From positions 248,001-312,000 of the forward strand of contig JALPQD010000910.1 in the NCBI GenBank assembly GCA_023101885.1: a DNA stretch of 64,000 bases. The letters are read 5' to 3'. Every line of letters begins with the position of its first letter. Within the stretch, counting starts at the first letter, position 1. The translations under genes were made by a program, and so were the position numbers. This DNA comes from Typhlomys cinereus. Its lineage: Eukaryota > Chordata > Mammalia > Rodentia > Platacanthomyidae. Positions 11,201-21,500 of the stretch are shown here, piece after piece. The notes beneath the pieces are model-generated. The model made no database searches and was not told the origin of the DNA. It saw nothing but the letters and a program-made list of their open reading frames with translations.

Positions 11201-12554
11201 ATAAAGGTACAAGGAAAAAACTTCTATTGATGTGAGGCTTAAAATACAGTTTTTAAGAAAATGGATATTGATGAATTTCAACGTACTTTCCATTTTATTT
11301 TATTTTTTTTAAAATTTTTTTATTATTTATTCAATTGTGCGCTTGTGTGTATGTATGTGCGTGCGTATGTGTGTATGTGTGTGTGTAGAACCACGGACGA
11401 ATCGGGAACTACCATGGACGCCTCCACCTCCTTCTGCCCCGGGATTCACAGGCTCCACCCTACCAGGACCAGAAGCGCAGGCCACCCCCGCTTCCGCCCG
11501 GCGTCTATACATGGGATCTGGGATCCGAACTCAGGACCTTCTGCCTGCAAGGCAGAGGCTTAACCCCTGAGCCACCTCTCCAGCCCCTGTACTTTCCATT
11601 TTAAAGCTGGCTAAAATCGGCACTTCAAGTTGCAAAATGTTTGTTTATTTTAAGAGACAGATTCTGATTTTATTATTCAGGCTGTCTCCACACTCCTCTG
11701 CCTATGTGATCCTTGTACTTCCAAGAAAAACTTAGTACATTTTCTGCTGCTATGTTCTTATTTTTAATAGCATGTCATTTTAGAGGTTGTAGTCACATGA
11801 GGCCAGTGTGGAGGAGTGTAGAGAGTGGGGGAACACTGAAAACCAGAGAAATGTTCTGGGTCATAGCTTATAGCCTTGTAGGACAGAGCCAGGTCTCTTC
11901 AGAATAAATCTAGTACTCTTTTGTTGGATTTGTTTGCAAGAGTTTTTTTTTAAATCTGTGACAGGTACATAATCCCCTGCCATAGCCCTCCTGAGTGCTA
12001 TAACAAACCTGTGTCATCACATCTTTCTTCTTTGACAGAGAATCTCACTGTTATCTGAGGCTGATCTGGAACTTGCTATGTAGCCAATGTTATCTTCAAA
12101 AGATAGCAGTCATCCTTCCAGTGTCTCCCAAGTACTGATATCTGGCATGTTTAGTATTCTTGAGAGGGGCTGACAAGGAACAAGGGCAGCCTGCCTACCT
12201 TCCTTTTCTTTTTCTTCCTAAGTGTCACTATTTGTTTTCTTTCTGTTGCTCCCCCTTTTAAGAAATTTTGTGCCTCTTCTTAGATCTTTCATGCTTGCTT
12301 CCTTTTCAGTTCTCCATATCATCCTTTTGTCCTGTCCAGTTTCCCTCATTCAGAACTCTTTTAGAAGCTTCCCCAGTGTGGCTTATCATGGGACACACAT
12401 TGGAGATATGCTGCTGTCAAATGAGGGAATAAAAAACTTCACTCTAGGTGGAAGAGAGCGAGCAAGAGAGAGAAAGAGAGAGAGAATGTGTGTGTGTGTG
12501 TGAGAGAGAGAGAGAAGGCACTATATGCTCCTGTGGGAGAGAGAGAGAGAGAGA

Positions 12555-12596
<42 letters not shown>

Positions 12597-15500
12597 GGGG
12601 AGGGAGGCACTGTATGCTCCTGTGAAAGACTAAAGGTGACTTTGGGAATCATTCTAGATTGCTTCTACCTCCTTTTTGCTTTACTGTGGGATTTCTCAGC
12701 TCTGTTTACCAGGGCTGGAAATGCAGGCTGCTGCCATTTCCACCTGGCAATTTTACATGGGACTTGGAATCCCAACTGGCAGAGCCTTAACCCCTGAGCC
12801 ATCTCTCCAGCCCCTGGGTGACATTTAATAGTGTGTTTATGGATAGGTTAGCTCTCCCATATGAACCTGTATTTGCTAAATAATTACTATTAGCACTAAA
12901 AAATATTAGCACTTGTCTCATCAAAATTATATGTATTGCTATACTACTTCAGGTCTGTTGCTTTCTCTTTCTCTTCCACGTTTGATTTTCTTTATAGGAA
13001 TTGCATGGATATAATGACCAAATCCCTTTCCAATCATGAGAAAGTTATCCGACCAGCCCTCATCTACAGTCTCTTCCCCAATGTGCCTCCTACCATCTAT
13101 TTTGGAACTCGGGATGAAAGAGGTAAATGTTACCAAGTGACAAAGGCCAGAAGAGATCCCAGGATATTGAAGCAAGCTAACTTGGGGGAAGGGGCAGTAG
13201 GTTGGGAGAGGGCTTACAGAATGCTTAAGATGGTTACCACATTACTTATTTCCCACATGTAGGTCCAATTTGGAGACTTCTCTGACTTATGGATGGCCTT
13301 TTCAGCCTCAGGCTCTGGCTTAACTTGTGGCCTTTAACCTTGTTTCCCTTCCAACCTCTTCTTTTTTTGCTCTCCATTCCTGTACAGCCTCTTTTCTTCC
13401 CCCAAAATATGCTCTTCTGAAGCCTAGCCTGGAACAGTTTGTAGTCACTTGCCTGCCCAAGAAAGTATGGAGACCAGTGCCAACTTATTTCATATCTCCT
13501 TGCCATGACTTTCCTGTACCCACCTACACTCTTACTCCTATCTTTCCCCAGTGGAGAAACTTCCCTGGGAACAGAGGAAGCTACTTCGGTGGAAGATGAG
13601 CACAGTGACCCCCAACATTGTCAAGCAGACCATCGGACGATCCCACTTCAAAATCAGCAAGCGTGAGTCATACCCTACTATGAGCCTGTTCTTTTTTGCC
13701 TCATCAGATTAAGCTTTGGGCAGCAAGAAAACCCTAGGCTGTGTGAGTGTAGCTGTCTTGAAGCTTCCAACATCGGGTGTAGTTCAAAAAACCTGCTGAC
13801 CTGATCTTTTTGCTCAGAATTAGAAGACAGAGAGACATTGTTTTTAACCCTGGCCCTGGGGCCTTGTGTAAGTCAGCTCCATGGCAACTCTTCAGAATCC
13901 ACTCTGGGAACTGTGCCCAGGTTCAGTGGCATTTCCGGAGCCTGAACTGTTAGTAGAACTGATTTCCTGATTGCATTTTGCAGGAAATGACGACTGGCTT
14001 GGCTGTTGGGGTCACCACATGAAGTCTCCCAGTTTCCGATCCATTCGAGAGCATCAGAAGGTAAGGTTCTTTCTGAAGACCTAGCTGTTCCTGTGGACGT
14101 TAGACTAAGCCAAGAGAAGGGTACTGTCAAGGTGATGAAACTCTGTGTGGAATAAGAAAAAGTCCATTGTCTGTTTTCATTTGTGTTTCCCCTGCAACCA
14201 CTGTACACTGCTTCTCCTCCCCGAGCTTGAGTCCTCCTGTCCCCAGATTACCTACAGCCCTCTTGTCCTGTGCACTGGATAAATAGGGATTGTTAGGTGA
14301 TGATAGATGGAAGAAGTGTAGTAAGGATGTTGCAGTGATGTAATGGGGCTTGTTGTCTTTTTCCTGGGCTTACCTACTCCTCCTCACTGTACTCATCTCT
14401 TGTACTTTCTGTAGCTAAACCATTTCCCAGGCTCCTTCCAGATTGGGAGGAAGGACCGGCTGTGGCGTAACCTATCTCGCATGCAAAGCCGCTTTGGCAA
14501 GAAGGAGTTTGGTTTCTTTCCCCAGTCCTTTGTCCTACCCCAGGATGCCAAGCTCCTGCGCAAAGCCTGGGAGAGCAGCAGCCGCCAAAAGTGGATTGTA
14601 AAACCAGTGAGTGGGGAAAGAGGGCAGAAGGATGGTCTGAGAGTGAGAACAACAGTTGTGTTGGGCCTGGGGCAACTCTTGTCTCCTTTCTATCTGACTC
14701 CCAGCCAGCATCAGCTCGAGGAATCGGCATCCAGGTCATTCACAAGTGGAGTCAACTCCCCAAGCGTAGACCCCTCCTGGTGCAGAGGTGAGTTCATGCT
14801 TCTCTTTCCATTTTTCTATTTCGTCAGCATCCAAAATTTCTTATTATAGCGTTCTGCCCCTTGACTTTCCAGCCAAACACCTGTATTAGTTAGGGTTCTC
14901 TAGAGTCACGGAATTCATAGAATGAATGTATATATATATTTGCCAGTAGCCGAGGTAGTCCAACGATGGCTGCCAATAGCTAGCTGCTCAGTTCGGTAGT
15001 CAAGTGGGTGATGGCTGAAGGCTGGAGAACTCCTAGAGTCTTAGTCTAGTGGAAGGCTAGAAGGTCGAAGAAACTGGGCGGCCGGAAGGAAGAACGATTC
15101 CTAGCACAGCTGCAAGAAGGCATCTGTTCTCCTTGGTGGCTCCTTTTTATATGATGCAGTATTGGGAGAATCCTTTGAGAGCTTTGGAGTTCTGATAGGA
15201 TCTGGGGTGTGTATAATCCTTTCAAGTAGTCTCAGTTGATCTTTTCCGGAGGTGGTCTCAGCCCAGCTTAATTAACACTGGGTGTGTCAAGTTGACACCC
15301 AGGCTTAACTATCACAGTAACTTTCTTAGCTAAGTATTTTAGGATGTTCTGTTTGGGAACTGTTGGCTGGTTCTCACTTTAGCTAAATTAATCCACTGAG
15401 TCCCATCTCTTCTGACTGAATGTGAAACTAGCCTTTCCTCTACATAGGTATCTGCACAAACCCTACCTCATCGGCGGCAGCAAATTCGATCTGCGGATCT

Positions 15501-18500
15501 ATGTTTACGTCACTTCCTATGATCCTCTACGAATTTACCTCTTTCCGGATGGACTCGTCCGCTTTGCCAGTTGCAAGTATGTAGTAAGATGTCTCCCTGG
15601 CAGTTGGAGATATTTATTTTCTTTAGGAGGCAGATACTAAACGGGAAAATAATAAATACTTAGTGGCTTTTATTAGTGAGGGGTCAGATGAGAGGGAATT
15701 CAAGCTGTGGAAGTTTTCCACTTCATCGAATCTAGAGGGGCACCTTCCTCCCCCTTGGGTGGGCCAAGGCAATTAGTTTAGCTTTTCTAGTATCTTGCTG
15801 ACAGATACACTTCTCAAGCTTTTGAGAAACAGACATTTATCTCCTGAGTGTTTGGGAAGTCAGTCCTGTTCTCCACCTACTCTTTTCCCATCTTACTCTT
15901 CTTTCTCTTCCAGGTATTCCCCTTCTATGAAGAGCCTTGGCAACAAGTTCATGCACCTGACCAACTACAGTGTCAATAAAAAGAATGCCGAGTACCAGGC
16001 CAATGGAGACGAGTCGGCCTGCCAGGGACACAAATGGTACTGAGGGCAGTGTGTCCCCATTAGATGCCAGCCCAGAGGTGTCAGGACTCTGCAGCTGGGA
16101 GGTTAAGGGCAGTGGTTGGGAAACATTAACATAGTATTTATCAATTCAGAGTTGTTTGTTCTCTTTGCATCCAGAGTCACCTTTTATTTCTAGGATATAA
16201 CCCTGAATACTCATCCCCTCTCCCCCCATGCAGGGCACTGAAGGCTTTGTGGAACTATCTGAACCAAAAGGGAGTCAATAGCGATGCCATCTGGGAGAAG
16301 ATAAAGGATGTTGTTGTCAAAACTATCATCTCGTGAGTCACACTGCCTCTTTGCATGGTGGCATGTCACTGAATCGCTACCTTTTCTCTTTGTCCTTCAA
16401 CTGCTGCTGTACACCAGACTTGGACCATGCTGTAATTATTTTTGTGGTTCAATTTTGAGGACAGGGAATAGGAAGTAGTGGTTAAATTATGCCCATTTGC
16501 TAAATTTCATTCAGGGAATAGCCCAATTCACAGTCCCTTAAGGGTCACTTTTTTTTTTAAACTTATTATTCATTTTGTGTGTGTGTATCAGAAGGCACAC
16601 ATGTCCCTGTGGAAGATCAAGGGTGACTTTGGAAATCATCCTGGATTGCTTCTACTGCCTTCTTGCTTCACTCTGGGATTTCCCAGGCTCCATCCACCAG
16701 GATCTTCCTGCCTCTGCATATCAAGTGCTGGGAGTTATAGGCATGCACTACCATGCCTGACTTCTAAGAGATTGTTTCTGCCCTCTAACTCTGGACCACT
16801 CCATTGTCAGGGCAGTTCTGGGTGTAGAGTTCTTTGGGAGGAGCTGAACTAAATACTTCCTCATCCCTGTGACCAGGTCAGAGCCCTACGTGACCAACCT
16901 GCTCAAGCTGTATGTGCGGCGGCCCTACAGCTGCCATGAACTCTTTGGTTTTGACATCATGCTGGATGAGAACCTTAAGCCCTGGGTTCTGGAGGTCAAC
17001 ATTTCTCCAAGGTAGTTGTTATTTTCAGTTTACTCAGTAGACTGTACTCACTGTTACTCTCATCTTGTTGATTTGAAGTCTTTCCTTCACTAGACAGAAC
17101 CATGTGTCTTTCTGTCACGATTTGTATTTATTTATGCTATCATTCTTTGCTGTTACCTTTAGGTTCTTTAAGAATGAAGAACGGTTATTATAGCATTTAA
17201 TTCCACTACTTCCCCTTAGCAAATCAAGGTCACAACATGTTTACCAGTTAAATAGCATATTTGTTGTCTTTGAGACAGACCACTTAGGAGATGCTTCTGC
17301 ATGTGGCTTTTGGAGTCCTCTTTGCTGTTAAAAAAAAAATCTAGAGTAATGGGTTTTAGCCCTGATTTGGATGTAGGAAAATAAATTGTTCCAGAATATT
17401 GCTTTACCCTGCTTTGCATCTTTTCCTGAAGCCTCCACTCCAATTCTCCCCTGGACATTAGCATCAAAGGCCAGATGATTCGTGACCTTCTGAACTTGGC
17501 GGGCTTTGTTCTTCCCAACACAGAGGATATCGTTTCCAGCTCCAGCTGCCCCAGCAGCTCCAGTGGCTCCACTGTCAGGTCTGTCTCTGGCCTTCCCTTG
17601 GTTTGAGTTAACATGAACAAACCTCTAGGATTTTGGAAGGGACCCTCTTTCTTGATTAGTCTCCCTTGTGGCTCTGTCTACCCTTCTGTCCATCCTTACA
17701 CTACTGCTACATGAGTGCCTGTCAGTAAGTTTGGTTACTTTGTTCTTCTGTTCAAAAATTGCCACAGAGCTAAAATCAAATTCAAATTCCTTCCCTGGGT
17801 ATTTGAGGCCCACTGTCCTTCTTTGGGGTACATATAGAAAGTAAGCTCTGATGCTTTGACAGATCCCTAAGGACTAGTCAGTTCAGTCTCCTGCTGTTCT
17901 CCCACAAGTGTCCTTTCCCCTGCTTATGAGGTTTCTTCTCCTGAAGATACCCCACACCCAAACCCTTCCACCCCTCAGAGCTCCATGCATCTTTATGAAG
18001 CCAGCTGAGTGTGACTTTTTACTCCACACCCCGCAAAGCATTTGAAGCTGCTCTTGAAGAGAGGGAGCTAATAATTTAGCAAGCACTGGAGTGGATAGGG
18101 AAATACCTGTGACTTCTCCCATCTGTCCTACATTTGTATTATTAGTATTGTAGCATACAGGAGAGGGCATTGGAGATCCCAAAGACGAGCAGCTAGAGAA
18201 TGACTGTCCAAGATCATTTTGCTAGAGAGTGGGAAAATGAAATACCAATCCTGTCTTGCAGCTGGGTTATGCTGATGCACATTTATGATTTGAGCACTTG
18301 GGAGGCAGAGGTGGGAGGATTTCATGCTAGAAGCCAGCCTGTGCCACATAATGAAACTGTCTTGAAAACTTGAGGGGGGGGGACAACAGAGATATAACAC
18401 ACTCACACACACACAAAAAAAGAAATCATAGCCAGGTGCAGCAGCTCATCTATAATCCCAGAATTTAGGAGGCTAAGGCAGGAGGATTGCCATAAGTTCC

Positions 18501-21500
18501 AAGTTTAACTTGGGCTACATAGTAATTTCTAGTAGGAACAGGGATTTCAAAACTGAGGTGCCAGAGATTAAGTAATTTTCTGTGTCAAATGACCACTTCT
18601 TACAGACCTAGGTGTCTAGCAAATATTCTCTGAATTAAACTAAATCTAAGCGTCCAGTGATCAGGTTTATTTCAGACTCTTCCCGCCCCGCACAGCCCCC
18701 CCCTTTTAATACATTTTTTATTATTATTTCAGATCATACAAACTTAATAGGTACACCAGTTCCCTCCCTCCCTCCTCCTCCCCCCGAACCCCTTGCTCCC
18801 CCTCCCCTCACTCCTCCCTCCCCATCCCCCAGTGCCTCCCACCCCAATTCCCAGAGAGTCCTTTCTTGTGCATGCCTGACTCTCCTCTGGGCCCTCCTCT
18901 CCGATAACATGCAAGGACCCAGTGGCATTTCCCTGAACCCTTTCCTGTGTTCCCCTTAAGCATAGGAACACTACTGTGGCTGTCAATCCCTTGCCTCCAA
19001 GGATCTTGGTGCCTTTAGCAGATGCTAGACTTTGTGAGGTCAATAGTGTGTTGGACATTGCGCAGGGCATGCAAAGTCCAATTATGATTGCTTCGGCCCT
19101 AACTTGTGTGGAGTATCTTGCAAATCATTGCTCCTCCCATCCTTTTTTTCTTACACTCCTACCGCCCCCTCTTCCGCAAATGTCCCTGAGCTTCAGGATG
19201 GGGAGAGATTAGTCTGGCCTAGTTCTAGGTGGGGAGTGTTTTGCTTCTTTGACTTCTTCCATGGATGACTCTCAGACGTACTTCTTGAGTGGAGTATATT
19301 TTAGTGTGACCCACTCGAATGACAGACATCTTAGACATACGTCTTGTCTTTTCTTAGGAAGGTGTCATCTTGGGCTGGATGCTCATTCTGTCTTGTCAGC
19401 ACAGGAAGCTGCTGACTTGCCCTTTGCTTTTTATCTACTCCCTCTCTTAGCCTGCCCAGCTCTCCCAGGGACAAGTGTCGAATGTCTCCAGAACACTGCA
19501 GTGCGCAGAAGATGAAGAAAACATATTATCTGACCCAGAAAATTGCCGACCAGGTAGGAGAGTGTCCTTTCTCATAGTTCCAAAGGAATTTATTTTGTAT
19601 GAAACATTTGGGATCCCAGGGAAACTAGCTTTCCCTTGTTCAATAGGGTTTCTTACATGGGACTACTGCTTTACGCAAAGATTCATTGACATGTACCTCA
19701 TTCTGGGAGAAGGGATGGTCAACTGTTACTCTTTAGACTTCTTTCCCTGAGAGGCATGGGGAGACCCAAGAGCCTTGACTGATCTTCTGAGTAGTTACGG
19801 ATGCTGTATGTGAGACCCCAGACTCTACTCTGTCCAACATAACACTTCACCTCAGCCCCAATAGTTCTCTGGCCCCAGACAAAAATGTCTTCCTTCACCA
19901 GCCAAGTTCAATAGAAGAGACAAGGTACAGAACTGACACACCAAGCAGTATTGGTGTTCCCGTGAGAATTCTAGAGCCCCAGATCCCAGTTCTGAGCTTT
20001 CTGTCCTTCTTATGTCACATTTTCTTTTCCTTCGTTGGGCCATAGGAATTCTATGAGTCTGTGCTGGATGTCCTGACACCAGATGACGTTCGGATTCTGG
20101 TCGAGATGGAAGATGAGTTTACCCGTCGTGGTCAATTTGAAAGAATTTTTCCTTCTCGAATATCTTCTCGTTATCTCCGTTTTTTTGAACAGCCACGCTA
20201 TTTCAACATTCTCACTACCCAGTGGGAACAAAAGTACTATAACAATAAACTCAAAGGTGATATACCCTCCCCTGGAAAGAATTCTCTGGAAAGAATGTGG
20301 GCCAGTTAATTTTTCCTATTAAGTCCAAACTCTGGTTCATCTCATCCTAGGAGTAGATCTGCTTCGCAGTTGGTGCTACAAAGGATTCCACACAGGGACC
20401 ATCTCTGATTCTGCCCCCCTGGTGAGTGATGTCCCTTACTCACTAGTAAGAGTTTACTGAGTGATGTTACTTCTCAGAGCCTCTTCCTTCCTCTTCAATG
20501 TGGGTTGGGTTGTAGATACCAGTCTTCTGTCTTGTCCCCTAGGCCCTGCCTCTGTCTGTGTCTCTCTTTCAGAGATGTGATTTTTTAAAAATGGACTGGA
20601 TGCCTGACTTTCAAAAAACAAAACTCTGTGGGTCTCAAATTTCTGCCTGTTTTAGGATAGAACGAAGAGTTATTTATACGATCCCATGTTGTAGGTTAGG
20701 ATAGGCAAGAGCCCTTAGTTCACTCAGACAGAACTGGAACTAGAGTCCCAAGACTTTGAACTCCCTAGTCTGGTCCTTTTATCTCAGTGCTTCCTTTGTT
20801 TCTAGTGGTCTCTGCCAGCAACATTTCTGAATAGCTTGAAAAGTGACGAGGGAGCCAATACCTTCAGCAAACCAGGATCCATTAGGCCGGGGTGAGTGCT
20901 ACTTCAAATGGAAGGCTATTGAGTTTGGGAGATTTTGTTACTCCCTCTCTTCTTCTCTCCTTTTTTTTCCCATTTCCCAGACTGACAGTGAAAAAGGATC
21001 ACTTACCTGCGGTGGGTACAAATCTCAGAATATGCTGTTGCAGTGTTGTCTTCTTCCTGGTAGCTCTTGGGATGCCCAGCAGAGCTGAGCTGTAGGCCAG
21101 AGTTACATGCAGAATTGACCCTTTCAGTTGTACCTACTCAATGTAGGAGGTCCTGAGAACTCTTACTGTCATCTACCCCCACCCTCACACTTGCACTTGA
21201 CCCTCAAGCTTTGACATAAATAAAATGTATTGCTTAATTGGTGTGTCTATAGCACTGTAATGCTAGGAAGCCTGCCTTGGGCTCTGAGGGCAGATAACAG
21301 GATATCTCAGCCATGTTTTTTCCTTCAGAAAGCATACCTGTTCCCCGGGCAACCTGTTGTCCTCTGAAGATGGAACCATACCGAAGCCCAAGAAGAGTCA
21401 AAGTGGCCTTTCCACTCTCTCTAAGAAGACTGCTTCCTCAAAGGACACTGAGGACACCAGCAAAGAGCCCAACTTCTCCAATCAGGTGTTTCCTGTGATC

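Noticed and set aside
18657..19070. Proline-rich open frames on both strands
   Set aside because: They lie in the C/T-rich tract of an antisense L1 remnant inside a TTLL4 intron.
20981..21011. Possible extra 31-nt TTLL4 exon (TTTCCCAG before, GTGGGT after)
   Set aside because: Including it shifts the last exon out of frame, while skipping it gives the expected tail.
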